Shown piece by piece: positions 49,857 through 58,662 of a DNA stretch of 64,000 nucleotides. The stretch is from positions 1 to 64,000 of the forward strand of contig CAUZDY010000011.1 of NCBI GenBank assembly GCA_963578805.1. Direction: 5' to 3'. The stretch comes from CAUZIB01 sp963578805 (GTDB lineage Bacteria; Acidobacteriota; Vicinamibacteria; Vicinamibacterales; UBA8438). Numbering within the stretch: the stretch's first letter is position 1; every line of letters starts with the position of its first letter. The position numbers were made by a program, and so were the translations under genes. The notes beneath the pieces were generated by a model. That model had not been told where the DNA came from. It was given only the letters and a program-made list of their open reading frames with translations, and ran no database searches.

Positions 49857-51248
49857 CTAGATTGCCTCGGCCAGGCGCAACTTGCCGATCTCGCCGTAAA
49901 GAACTGCGGAGGCGATCACGCCGTTGTGGAAATTTGACAGGTCGAGTTTCTCGTTCGGTGCGTGCGCGTTTTCGTCAGGTAACCCCACCCCGAACAAGAC
50001 CGATGGAAGACCGAGTATTTCCTTAAACGTCGATACCACCGGAATCGATCCGCCCTCGCGGTTGAACACTGGTGGCCGACCAAACCCTCGTTCGATCGCC
50101 CGCGCCGCCGCTTGTACAAACGGGTTATCGAAATCGGTCATCCAGGGCTTGCCCGTATGCATGTGAGTCACACGAAGCTCGACGGTGCGCGGCGCCACTT
50201 TCTTGATGTACGACTCGAATTGCTTAGCGATCGTCTCAGGATCCTGATCGGGGACTAGGCGCATGCTAACCTTCGCCATGGCAACGGAGGGAATGACGGT
50301 CTTGGCACCGTCACCCGTGAACCCGGAGAGAAGGCCATTGACCTCGAAGGTCGGTCTCGCCCACACCCGCTCCAGCGTCGTGTATCCCCGCTCACCGAAG
50401 AGTTTTGGGGCCCCGAGGTCATGTCGATATTGTCGCTCGCTGAACGGTAACTTGCTGAATTCCTCTCGCTCTCGGTCGGTCAGAGGCTTGACGTCATCGT
50501 AAAACCCTGGGATCTTGATCCGACCACCGCGGTTCTTCATCTGACTAAGGATCTGAGCCAACACGAACGCTGGATTGGCAACCGCTCCACCGAACGATCC
50601 CGAGTGAAGGTCGGTCTTGGTCCCGCGCAGATCAATCTGCAGGTAGGTCAGACCTCTGAGCCCATAACAGAGGGATGGCACGCCCCGGTTGAACATCGGT
50701 GAATCGGATATCACCACCACGTCGGCACGCAACTCGTCGGCATGATCGCGGACAAATCCGTCGAGATGCACGCTCCCAACTTCTTCCTCACCCTCAAGAA
50801 GAAACTTGATGTTGACGGGAAGCTCGCCACGCGTGGCCAAGCAGGCCTCGACCGCCTTGAAATGCATGAAAATTTGCCCTTTGTCATCGGCGGCACCGCG
50901 TGCATAAATCTCCCCCTCCCGAACCGTCGCTTCGAAGGGAGGTGTCACCCATTCGTCCAGAGGGTCGACAGGCTGGACGTCATAGTGCCCGTAGAACAGG
51001 ATAGTGGGAACATTATCTCCAGCGGCCTGCAACCAGTCGCCATAGACGATAGGATTTCCCGCCGTTTCGATCAGACGTACGTTTTCGAGACCGACTCGCC
51101 CAAGCTCATCGGCCGTCCACTGCGCGCATCGCTTCACGTCTTCGGCATGACCCGGCAACGCACTGATACTGGGAATGGCAAGGTATGGCTTTAACTCCCC
51201 GACGTATCGGTCGCGGTTAGTGTGGATGAAATCGATGACGTCTTCCAT
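49857..51248 (-). CDS. M20 family dipeptidase (CNDP-like)
   Basis: A 463-residue di-zinc peptidase of the carnosine dipeptidase type. Metal-site motifs: FYGHYDVQPVDP (His, Asp), RGAADDKGQ (bridging Asp), LEGEEEVGS (catalytic Glu and ligand), VISDSPMF (Asp) and the C-terminal LPDENAHAPNEKLD (His). The lid domain begins near LHSGSFGGAVANP. Likely cytoplasmic hydrolysis of dipeptides or acylated amino acids. The rhodanese gene lies upstream on the same strand, 43 bases away. Confidence 0.9.
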   Translation of the reverse strand: MEDVIDFIHTNRDRYVGELKPYLAIPSISALPGHAEDVKRCAQWTADELGRVGLENVRLIETAGNPIVYGDWLQAAGDNVPTILFYGHYDVQPVDPLDEWVTPPFEATVREGEIYARGAADDKGQIFMHFKAVEACLATRGELPVNIKFLLEGEEEVGSVHLDGFVRDHADELRADVVVISDSPMFNRGVPSLCYGLRGLTYLQIDLRGTKTDLHSGSFGGAVANPAFVLAQILSQMKNRGGRIKIPGFYDDVKPLTDREREEFSKLPFSERQYRHDLGAPKLFGERGYTTLERVWARPTFEVNGLLSGFTGDGAKTVIPSVAMAKVSMRLVPDQDPETIAKQFESYIKKVAPRTVELRVTHMHTGKPWMTDFDNPFVQAAARAIERGFGRPPVFNREGGSIPVVSTFKEILGLPSVLFGVGLPDENAHAPNEKLDLSNFHNGVIASAVLYGEIGKLRLAEAI

Positions 51249-51291
51249 CTAGAGAACCTCTATCTCCTGTTCTTGAATGAGTCGCACGGCT

Positions 51292-52137
51292 TTAAGAACT
51301 ACTGTTCGGGTGCGCGATCGGAAGATCTTCCCGGTCGCCCCACTCCTTCCACGAGCCGATATAGTTGCGAATCCGTGGATAACCCAACAGTCTCAGCGCC
51401 AGGTAGCTATGCGCCGCACGGTAACCGCCCTGGCAGTATGTTATGACTTCCTTGTCGCGGCCGATACCACTGTCGTTGTACATGTCTTGCAAATCAGCAG
51501 CGACCTTAAACTTACCTTCGCCGTCGAGGTTCTTGGTCCACTCGATATGAACCGCTCCAGGGATTGCACCACCCCGCTTGGCCCTCACGTTTGAACCGTA
51601 GTACTCGCCATCGCTGCGTGTGTCGAGTATCACCACATCATCGCGCCCCAACCTCGTCGCGACATCACTCCATGTGGCCAGGCGCTCACTGACGCGACCA
51701 ACGTCCCATGCTCCCTTCTGTGGTAACGCGGTCTCGGTCGTGATCGTCAACCCTTGCCTCAACCACGCGCTCACTCCGCCGTCAAGGACACGTGAATCCG
51801 GATGTCCGAAGAACTCCAGAAACCAAAAGGCGCGGGCGGCACGTATCCCTGATTGCTCATCGTAGACAACGACAGTTCTGTCGGCCGACACCCCGCGGGT
51901 GACCAGCAGATGGCTAATCATCCAGAGAAACGCCTCCAGAGGCGCCGGCTCAGTGTCGATCAAGCTAAGACCAAACAGGTCAAGGTGGACCGCTCCCCGC
52001 AGATGCCCTTGAGCGAACACCTCGGCTGGACGCAGATCGATCAGCGTGGGTGGCTTCGTATCATCGAGTCGTCGGTCGAGGTCAGTCGGAGTAATCAGCA
52101 GCGCAGGATTCGCGTATCCCTTTGACATAGTGGACAT
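51292..52137 (-). CDS. Two-domain rhodanese (sulfurtransferase)
   Basis: A 281-residue thiosulfate/3-mercaptopyruvate sulfurtransferase-type protein with an inactive N-terminal rhodanese domain (about 12-140: LIDLRPAEVFAQGHLRGAVH) and an active C-terminal one (about 160-275: ILDTRSDGEYYG, IPGAVHIEW). The catalytic Cys sits in ITYCQGGYRA. CQGGYRA is closer to the thiosulfate type than to the CGSGVTA type of mercaptopyruvate enzymes. No signal peptide was seen. It lies 47 bases from the true end of the permease gene read on the same strand. Confidence 0.9.
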   Translation of the reverse strand: MSTMSKGYANPALLITPTDLDRRLDDTKPPTLIDLRPAEVFAQGHLRGAVHLDLFGLSLIDTEPAPLEAFLWMISHLLVTRGVSADRTVVVYDEQSGIRAARAFWFLEFFGHPDSRVLDGGVSAWLRQGLTITTETALPQKGAWDVGRVSERLATWSDVATRLGRDDVVILDTRSDGEYYGSNVRAKRGGAIPGAVHIEWTKNLDGEGKFKVAADLQDMYNDSGIGRDKEVITYCQGGYRAAHSYLALRLLGYPRIRNYIGSWKEWGDREDLPIAHPNSSS

Positions 52138-52184
52138 CCATCATTGTTCCACAGCCTCCTCCCGAACACCACGACGTAGCACCC

Positions 52185-52349
52185 TCACACAAGAAAGATG
52201 TAGCGGATAAGGAAGAGACCAGCAAACAGAAAAATCAACCACTCGGTTTCGGCCGCGCGACCGGTGAGAAGCTTGAGCGTCGCAAACGAAATAAAACCGA
52301 AAGCGATCCCCTCGGTAATGCTGACGGTCAGCGGCATGAGAAGAATTGT
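52185..52349 (-). pseudogene. Stranded C-terminal tail of the purine permease
   Basis: Directly after the TAA at 52350-52352 the same frame continues for 54 codons: TILLMPLTVSITEG, IAFGFISFATLKLLTG and LIFLFAGLFLIRYIFLV, ending TGA at 52185. This is the usual last two helices of the AzgA-type permease, where the family reads ...AIPAF-L-TI-MPLTFSI. So one base change (for example TTA to TAA) accounts for the interruption. Confidence 0.8.
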
Positions 52350-53516
52350 TTAAAACGCCGGAATCGCCTCAGTTGGATCATCCCATCCAATTCGACGGAC
52401 ACCTCGTACCATCATCGTCCCGACCACGATCAGTGCCGGGGCGATCACTGGATACAGAGTAAGTTCGTCACTAACCCGATAGCCGCCCCCGACCATCGCC
52501 ACGATCGGTGAGAAAAACAAGGCGAGAAAGAACAGCCCGGCCGTTACGACTGCCGTCAAACCGGTCCGGCCACCAGCAGCCACACCGGTCGAGCTTTCAA
52601 TGTAGGCCGTTACGGTCGAGGTTCCCAAACTGGCACCCACGACGGTACCGGCCGCATCCGCCAGTAATGCGCCACGGGCGCGTGGAAGCGTGCCAGCCCG
52701 CATCAAGCCAGCCTGATCTGCGACCGCTACGAGCGTGCCAACCGAGTCGAACAAGGCCAGAAACAGGAACATAAAAACAACGGTAATCATGTCAGGGCGT
52801 AGAGCGCCCAGCACGTCGAGCTCCAAAAACGTCGCCGCCATCGATGGCGGCAGGCTTGCCAACCCTTGGTACTTCGTGACTCCGATCAGCCACGCGACGA
52901 CACTTGATACAAGTAGACCCACAAGCAGCGCGCCTCTGAGGTTCCAGGCAGTCAACACCGCCATGACGCTGAACCCGACCAACGCTACCAGCACCGGTGC
53001 GGTTCGCAGGTCACCGAGCGTAATTAAAGTGCCAGGCGAGTCGACGATCACGCCTGCCCACTGCAGGCCCACCGTCGCAATGAGCAGACCGATCCCAACC
53101 GCGATCGCATGCTTTAGGGAGTCTGGTATCGCCGTGATTAGACGCTCCCGAAGACCGACACCGGCCGTGAGCACGAAGAGCATCCCGGCCAGGGCAACGG
53201 CACCCAGCGCCACCCGCCACGGGACACCGCCGGCTGCGACGACCGCAAAGGCGAAGTAAAAATTATGCCCCATCGCAGGCGCGACCGCGATGGGGTAGTT
53301 GGCGAAGAACGCCATCATCAAGGTTGCAATCCCACTGCCGAGGCAGGTAGCCACAAACACGGAACCGAAATCCATTCCGGCCGCGCTGAGCACGGTGGGC
53401 TGCACGAAGATGATGTAGGCCAGCGTGAAGAAGGTCGTGCTACCAGCGAGGACCTCAGTCCGAACGGTCGTGCCGCACTGGGACAGATGAAACAGACGCT
53501 CTAGTGTCTGGCCCAT
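52350..53516 (-). CDS. AzgA-type purine permease (NCS2), interrupted near its end
   Basis: A 388-residue membrane protein with the NCS2/AzgA signature: EVLAGSTTFFTLAYIIFVQP, MGHNFYFAFAV region, GIGLLIATVGLQWAGV, LFLALFDSVGTLVAVADQAGL and GTSTVTAYIESSTGVAAGGRTGLTAVV. Such proteins import hypoxanthine, guanine or adenine with protons. It ends at an in-frame TAA after AIPAF, 54 codons before the natural end of the family, whose sequence continues downstream in the same frame. As read, the product lacks the last two helices and is probably inactive unless the stop is a sequencing error or is read through. Confidence 0.85.
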   Translation of the reverse strand: MGQTLERLFHLSQCGTTVRTEVLAGSTTFFTLAYIIFVQPTVLSAAGMDFGSVFVATCLGSGIATLMMAFFANYPIAVAPAMGHNFYFAFAVVAAGGVPWRVALGAVALAGMLFVLTAGVGLRERLITAIPDSLKHAIAVGIGLLIATVGLQWAGVIVDSPGTLITLGDLRTAPVLVALVGFSVMAVLTAWNLRGALLVGLLVSSVVAWLIGVTKYQGLASLPPSMAATFLELDVLGALRPDMITVVFMFLFLALFDSVGTLVAVADQAGLMRAGTLPRARGALLADAAGTVVGASLGTSTVTAYIESSTGVAAGGRTGLTAVVTAGLFFLALFFSPIVAMVGGGYRVSDELTLYPVIAPALIVVGTMMVRGVRRIGWDDPTEAIPAF

Positions 53517-53517
53517 T

Positions 53518-54342
53518 TTAGTGGAGCGTCACGACCGGACTCCACGCTTGGCTCTCCTCTCGCACTCGGCCCTCGTCACGAAGCTTGACCAGGTGAGCCA
53601 GGACACTATCGGTAGCCATAAGCCGTAGCGGGTCTGACAGGTCGCCGTAGAGCCGATCCACGATCGGTTCGAGAGTTACTAGTCCCGCCTTGAGGGCCTC
53701 GAGGACTTCAGCTTCTCTACTTAGGCGATGGTCTACATAGCGACCGACGAGAGCTGGTAGATCGGTGATCTCCGGTCCGTGCGCAGGTAATACCCGTGTG
53801 GGACGCAGCGCCCGTATCACGTCGAGACTACGAAGATATGCGGTGAGGCTGCCACCGTTACTGGCAGGGATGACGACACTACCGCCTGCGATCACGAGAT
53901 CGCCACAGAAGAGGGTCCAGCTGTCCTCATCCAGAAAGCAGAGGTGGTCCGGTGCATGACCCGGCGTATGGACGACACGAAGCGAGCCATCGCCAGCGGT
54001 TAGGAGATCCCTGTCAGCCGCACCCGCCCACTTCACCCCGAATTGCTCATCTTGGCCGACCCAGGGCATCTTGACGAACTCCACTTCAGGCCACTCGGCG
54101 GCCAGCAGCGTGGCTCCGGACGCATGGTCTGCATGACCGTGGGTCACGAGCACTCGAGCGAGTCGAGCGCCGGCCAATGCGGCGCGGACGGCATCCAGGT
54201 GCTCACGCCGACCGACACCGGCGTCGATCAGCGTCGGCACCATCCCACTGATCAAGTAAGTGTTATTCCCGGGACCGGAACCCGGGCCTAGATTGAAACC
54301 TGGAACGAGGGTAATGGTCACTGGATCGGAGACCCCGGGCAC
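53518..54342 (-). CDS. Metallo-beta-lactamase fold hydrolase (LACTB2-like)
   Basis: A 274-residue MBL enzyme with the zinc site VTHGHADHASGATLLA, second-shell residues HTPGHAPDH, FCGDLVIAG and LPAHGPEI near the C-terminus. A C-terminal winged-helix-like stretch (EAEVLEALKAGLVTLEPIVDRLYGDL) is typical of LACTB2 and relatives, which are endoribonucleases or hydrolases of small thioesters. It begins with a GTG at 54342, 27 bases from the divergent thyX-like gene. Confidence 0.87.
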   Translation of the reverse strand: MPGVSDPVTITLVPGFNLGPGSGPGNNTYLISGMVPTLIDAGVGRREHLDAVRAALAGARLARVLVTHGHADHASGATLLAAEWPEVEFVKMPWVGQDEQFGVKWAGAADRDLLTAGDGSLRVVHTPGHAPDHLCFLDEDSWTLFCGDLVIAGGSVVIPASNGGSLTAYLRSLDVIRALRPTRVLPAHGPEITDLPALVGRYVDHRLSREAEVLEALKAGLVTLEPIVDRLYGDLSDPLRLMATDSVLAHLVKLRDEGRVREESQAWSPVVTLH

Positions 54343-54369
54343 CAGTCAACGGTTGACGAAGGCCTCGAC

Positions 54370-56001
54370 GTGCGTCAATTATACTGTGTGCCCGATTCGG
54401 CTTCCGTCCCAGAAACCTTCACCCCTGACCAGCGCCGCCTCCTCGAACCGTACTTCGGAAACGTGAACAGCCACGTGTTCGTGCTCACCAACCTACCCGA
54501 AGTGGTCAAGGGCGCGTTGTTCGCTCGGTACTCCAGGTCAGCGAAGACGGTTCGGCGGCTGTTTCTCGATGAATTTGCTGACCATATGCCCGAACAGACG
54601 TCTCAGGATGATGTGGGGCTCGAACGTGCCGAACGCTTGTACGAACGAATCTTTGGACAGTACGGTGACGACTCTGTCGCACAACTCGGTGGTGCACATC
54701 TCGCTTGCGAGGGCGTATCGAACGTACTTACGAAGGTGCTCGAGCGCGGTCGCCTCATGTCTTATCTCGAGCAATCCACTCGCTACGTCCCCTACACGGA
54801 CCGCCCGGGAGGGCAGTGGAAGTACGTGGTACCAACAGAGATCGCCACCGGCAGTGACGTGTCGCTTCGGTCAACGTTCTCGGCAACGCTTGACCACGCG
54901 TTCGAAACGTACGTACGGTGGATCGAACCCCTTCAGACTCACTTTCGCTCCGTCTACCCAAAGTCACCCTCCGATCCTGACGGGGTCTATAACGCCGCGG
55001 TCAGGGCCAAGACTCTTGACGTGCTTCGCGGTCTGTTGCCGGCGGCGACCCGCTCTAACGTAGGACTGTATGGATCCGGACAAGCGTACGAGGCACTGCT
55101 ACTCCGGATGCTCGCGAATCCCCTGTCGGAAGCTCGCGAGGTCTCCGACCTCATGCTTCCCGAGCTTCGCAAGGTAATCCCAGCCTTCTTGGTGAGGGTA
55201 GACCGACCAGACCGTGGTGTGCGATGGAGCCGGTACCTCGCGGAGACCCGAGCCAACACCGAGCGTATGGCCAGAGAGGTCATCGACGGTCTAGAACCAG
55301 AGCTAAGTCCAGAGGTGACCTTGACCGACTTTGACCCCGACGGCGAGATCAAGGTCGTGGCAGCCGCTCTCTACGCCGGATCTCACCTGCCCGAGACTCA
55401 GCTACTTGGGATTGCTCGCTCAATGAACACCGATGAACGGATTCGTGTATTGCGAACGTATGTCGGTGAGCGAGCTAATCGTCGACACCGTCCCGGGCGG
55501 GCGTTTGAACGAGCGACGTACTGCTTCGACGTGTTGTCCGACTACGGAGCGTTCCGTGACCTCCAACGGCACCGCATACTCTCGATCGACTGGCAACAGC
55601 TCGGGCCGTCTAATGGATACGTCATGCCAGCCGCCGTCGATGAGGTTGGAGCGGTTACGGATTGGCAGCAGGTGATGGAAGAGTCGGCAGAACTCCATGG
55701 CCGGGTGGCCGGGGCGTCGTCGCCACTCGTTGCTCAGTACGCCGTGTCGATGGCGTATCAAATCAGGTTCTACATGCAGATGAACGCCCGTGAGGCCATG
55801 CATGTCATCGAGTTGAGAACTTCACCCCAGGGACACCCGGCGTATCGGCGTGTCTGCCAGACGATGCACCGTCTGATCGACGAGCAGGCCGGACATCACG
55901 CAATCGCGTCGGCTCTGATGTTCGTTGACCACTCTGGGGTAGATCTTGAACGCCTTGAGGCGGAACGAGCCACCGAGCGACGGCGCCAGCAAACCAGCTA
56001 A
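54370..56001 (+). CDS. Double-length ThyX-like thymidylate synthase
   Basis: A 543-residue protein with two ThyX-like halves (about 30-260 and 270-530). In half 1 the signature appears as RGRLMSYLEQSTRYVPY, keeping the S...S-T-R part but with Gly for the His of RHR. In half 2 it appears as RHRILSIDWQQLGPS, keeping RHR and the first Ser. ThyX makes dTMP with FAD and methylene-tetrahydrofolate, and its site is built from residues of different subunits, so here both halves may complete one site. GTG start at 54370. No thyA is in the window. Tandem ThyX proteins of this size are known in some acidobacteria and others; activity was not checked. Confidence 0.8.
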   Translation: MRQLYCVPDSASVPETFTPDQRRLLEPYFGNVNSHVFVLTNLPEVVKGALFARYSRSAKTVRRLFLDEFADHMPEQTSQDDVGLERAERLYERIFGQYGDDSVAQLGGAHLACEGVSNVLTKVLERGRLMSYLEQSTRYVPYTDRPGGQWKYVVPTEIATGSDVSLRSTFSATLDHAFETYVRWIEPLQTHFRSVYPKSPSDPDGVYNAAVRAKTLDVLRGLLPAATRSNVGLYGSGQAYEALLLRMLANPLSEAREVSDLMLPELRKVIPAFLVRVDRPDRGVRWSRYLAETRANTERMAREVIDGLEPELSPEVTLTDFDPDGEIKVVAAALYAGSHLPETQLLGIARSMNTDERIRVLRTYVGERANRRHRPGRAFERATYCFDVLSDYGAFRDLQRHRILSIDWQQLGPSNGYVMPAAVDEVGAVTDWQQVMEESAELHGRVAGASSPLVAQYAVSMAYQIRFYMQMNAREAMHVIELRTSPQGHPAYRRVCQTMHRLIDEQAGHHAIASALMFVDHSGVDLERLEAERATERRRQQTS

Positions 56002-56026
56002 GCAAATCGGTGCCCAGGCGCCAGCC

Positions 56027-56563
56027 TTAGGCGCCCTCTGACTCCTCAGTGTCGCTCCAGTAACGGTCGTACTCGGTAAGGTAGGTGAGGCTGTCGAGCG
56101 AGGTCATCCGATCAAGGAACAGGACACCGTCAAGGTGATCCGTCTCGTGTTGAATCACACGCGCTGAAAACCCTGATGTCGTCATTGTGCGCTCACGCCC
56201 ATCGCGGTCCAACGAACGAACAAGAATTTCAGCCTTGCGCGACACCCGGCCACGAATATCTGGGATGCTGAGGCATCCTTCCCAGTCGTCCTCGACTGCC
56301 TCTCCGACCGGTAAAATTTCGGGGTTCACCATCACGACGGGCGGCACCCCAACCTCCGGATCATCGACACCGGCCACGAACAAACGTAGACCAAAGTGTA
56401 CTTGCGGCGCGGCCAGACCGATCCCCTGATACTCCTGCATCGTCTCGAACATATCGTCGATCAGCGTCTGTATTACCGAATCGCTGAGCTCGGTCTGGGT
56501 AACTTTGCGGGCTGGTTTCCGAAGCACAGGATGCCCAAGTCGCGCCACCTTGAGGATGGACAT
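56027..56563 (-). CDS. def: Peptide deformylase
   Basis: Removes the formyl group from nascent N-termini. All three motifs are intact in 178 residues: GIGLAAPQ (motif 1), EGCLSIP (motif 2, Cys metal ligand) and QHETDHLDG (motif 3, HExxH-type metal His pair and catalytic Glu). The N-terminal LKVARLGHPVLRKPA is standard. It is convergent with the ThyX-like gene and diverges from the Nudix gene (36-base gap). No methionyl-tRNA formyltransferase gene sits beside it, unlike in many genomes. Confidence 0.96.
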   Translation of the reverse strand: MSILKVARLGHPVLRKPARKVTQTELSDSVIQTLIDDMFETMQEYQGIGLAAPQVHFGLRLFVAGVDDPEVGVPPVVMVNPEILPVGEAVEDDWEGCLSIPDIRGRVSRKAEILVRSLDRDGRERTMTTSGFSARVIQHETDHLDGVLFLDRMTSLDSLTYLTEYDRYWSDTEESEGA

Positions 56564-56598
56564 GCTCGCCGATTATACGATACGGTGCTGCGTCAACC

Positions 56599-57135
56599 AT
56601 GTCGTCCCATATCCATGACGACGTCCTCCGGTTCTGCTCGCGTTGCGGCGGGACACTCATCCAGACCCTCCTTAAACCAGAGGAGCCAGAGCGACCCGTG
56701 TGCCAAGCTTGTGGGTACGTCGTCTACCTTGATCCGAAGGTCGCGGTCGGCACCATCATTAGCAATCGGCATGGGCAGATCGCCATGGTAAGGCGAGCCA
56801 TCGAACCAGGGTACGGCAAGTGGGTTTTCCCTGGCGGATATGTCGATCGAGGAGAAGAGCTGATGGTCGCTGCTATCCGCGAAGCGTGGGAGGAGGCCCA
56901 CCTGCGTATTCGTATCGATGGGCTGGTCAACATCTACTCGTATCGGAATCGGATTCCTGTCATCATCGTCTATGCGGCGACCTCGGTTGGTGGAGATCTG
57001 CGAGCCGAAGATGAGTCATTGGACGCCGGATGGTTCGCGGAATCTGACGTTCCCTGGCCCCAGCTAGCCTTTCCAAGTACACGGCAGGGTCTACGCGACT
57101 ACTTTAAGGGTATTCTCCACCCGCACATCGCGTAA
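56599..57135 (+). CDS. Nudix hydrolase with N-terminal zinc ribbon
   Basis: A 178-residue protein with a zinc ribbon at about 13-44 (FCSRCGG...VCQACGY, four Cys) followed by a Nudix domain. The Nudix box reads GGYVDRGEELMVAAIREAWEEAHL: the REAWEE core is intact but the final Gly is Ala. The arrangement resembles NudC/ADP-ribose-type pyrophosphatases without the N-terminal NudC lobe. It should hydrolyse a nucleoside diphosphate derivative; substrate unknown. It is followed by a 339-base gap. Confidence 0.87.
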   Translation: MSSHIHDDVLRFCSRCGGTLIQTLLKPEEPERPVCQACGYVVYLDPKVAVGTIISNRHGQIAMVRRAIEPGYGKWVFPGGYVDRGEELMVAAIREAWEEAHLRIRIDGLVNIYSYRNRIPVIIVYAATSVGGDLRAEDESLDAGWFAESDVPWPQLAFPSTRQGLRDYFKGILHPHIA

Positions 57136-57474
57136 CCATGCTGGTGCGGAATCTGCCCGTCGTTCAGCGTGAGTCTCTATACGCCAAACACCGTTACACT
57201 GGTGGCAGATCTCTGAAAAAGGTTCCGTGCTCCGCCTGACTCGTGACGTTTCTATTTGCTTGTTGTGAGCTCAATCACCAGAAGGATCTAAACCCAACTG
57301 ACCCATCGGCGTTCCCATCGCTGCTGGTGGCGAAGTGATGCGTCGTCCTGCCTTGGAACACCGAACTCATGCACCGACCTGCAGTAGTCGAGGAGACTGC
57401 CTCAGCGCACTCGGGTTCCTTCAGTACGACGTGAGGCATCGACGTGGTGGTGAGAGAAACGCTTCAGCGAGTGT
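57136..57474. other. Intergenic stretch, no gene seen
   Basis: 339 bases between the Nudix gene and the end of the thiI gene. All six frames give only short, uncharacteristic peptides; one 80-codon frame at 57335-57577 runs into antisense thiI and has no recognisable content. No hairpin with a T-run, RNA gene or repeat was identified. Confidence 0.4.
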
Positions 57475-58653
57475 CTACTTGACCACTGGGAAGGTGAAGT
57501 TCTCTACGGCGACAGTTTCCACCGCACTGTCGACCATCTCATCGATAGGGAGGACGGCTTCGGCGTCCTCCACCTGATGAGCTCTCGCCCGCGTCGCTGG
57601 GTTCCGTGGCATGAACAACTGGCAGCAATCTTCGTCGGGGATGATTGACACGGGATATGACCCGAGTCTACGCGCCTCGTTTGAGATTTCATCTTTATCA
57701 GAACCGATCAGTGGGCGCAGAACAGGAAGAGTCACGGCAGCATTGATAACGGCAAGGTTCTCGACTGTCTGTGATGCCACCTGTCCGACCGCCTCTCCTG
57801 TGACCAGCGCGCGGGCGCGGCACCGCTTGGCCAAACGCTCGGCAATTCGCATCATCAGCCGCCGGTAGAGGACAACACGAAGCGGTGGTGGCGCAGCCAG
57901 GACGATCTGCCGCTGGATGTCACCAAATGCGACAAGATACAGACGTGATGTGAGCTGGTAGGTCGTCAACAGGTTAGCTAGCTCTCGCACTTTATCCACC
58001 GAAGCGTGTGACAGTAACGGATAGCTGTGAAAATGCACAAACCGGACGCGACACCCACGTTTCATTAAACGGTATGCTGCCACCGGAGAATCGATACCAC
58101 CCGACAAAAGACTCATGACGTGACCGCTCGTTCCAGAGGGCAAGCCTCCCGGTCCGAAGTGCTTGTCGAGAGAGAAGTACGCTTCTGTTCGAAGCACTTC
58201 GATCCGGATGACCAAGTCTGGTTGGTCCAGGTCTACCATCCAGTTTCTCGCAGCCTTGATACGCCCTCCCACCTCGCGCTCAAGCTCCGGTGACGTCAAC
58301 GCGTACGCCTTGTCGGCACGCCGTGCCGTTATCCGAAAGCTCGTGACGTTGAGGTCGGACCGGGAGGCGAGCTCATCCAGAATGGAGGTTGCAAGCTCTT
58401 CGACCGACCGGCCTGCACGTTGGGCGCGAGCGAAGTTCGCAACGCCGAATATCCTCGTGATCCGGTGCTCGACCTCCGTCCAGTCGGCGGCTGGGCCCAG
58501 TGCCAGCTCGATCCGCCCCATAAGCGCGCGTACTCGAACGATGTCAAGGTCGGCAGTCGCCGCTCGAATATTGCTGACCAAACGCTCGATGAACCACGGG
58601 CGGTTTCGCCCCTTGAGGGCGATCTCTTGATAGTGAACGATGACGGAGTCCAT
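57475..58653 (-). CDS. thiI: tRNA 4-thiouridine synthetase ThiI (no rhodanese domain)
   Basis: Thiolates U8 of tRNA. 392 residues: N-terminal ferredoxin-like part starting YQEIALKGRNRPWF, THUMP domain (about 60-165) and the PP-loop adenylation domain with LLSGGIDSPVAAYRLMKRG, VTGEAVGQVASQT and IIPDEDCCQLFMPR. The C-terminal rhodanese domain of E. coli ThiI is absent, as in Bacillus, so sulfur must come via another carrier. It lies 9 bases after the hpnE stop on the same strand. Confidence 0.93.
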   Translation of the reverse strand: MDSVIVHYQEIALKGRNRPWFIERLVSNIRAATADLDIVRVRALMGRIELALGPAADWTEVEHRITRIFGVANFARAQRAGRSVEELATSILDELASRSDLNVTSFRITARRADKAYALTSPELEREVGGRIKAARNWMVDLDQPDLVIRIEVLRTEAYFSLDKHFGPGGLPSGTSGHVMSLLSGGIDSPVAAYRLMKRGCRVRFVHFHSYPLLSHASVDKVRELANLLTTYQLTSRLYLVAFGDIQRQIVLAAPPPLRVVLYRRLMMRIAERLAKRCRARALVTGEAVGQVASQTVENLAVINAAVTLPVLRPLIGSDKDEISNEARRLGSYPVSIIPDEDCCQLFMPRNPATRARAHQVEDAEAVLPIDEMVDSAVETVAVENFTFPVVK

Positions 58654-58662
58654 CCGGGTGAG

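Noticed and set aside
56017..56035. Two GGCGCC repeats between the convergent thyX-like and def genes as a bidirectional terminator
   Set aside because: GGCGCC is its own complement, the stem is only 6 bp, there is no T-run on either strand and part of it lies in the end of def.
57335..57577. Possible small gene in the gap before thiI
   Set aside because: Runs into antisense thiI, low-complexity composition and no ribosome site that I could see.
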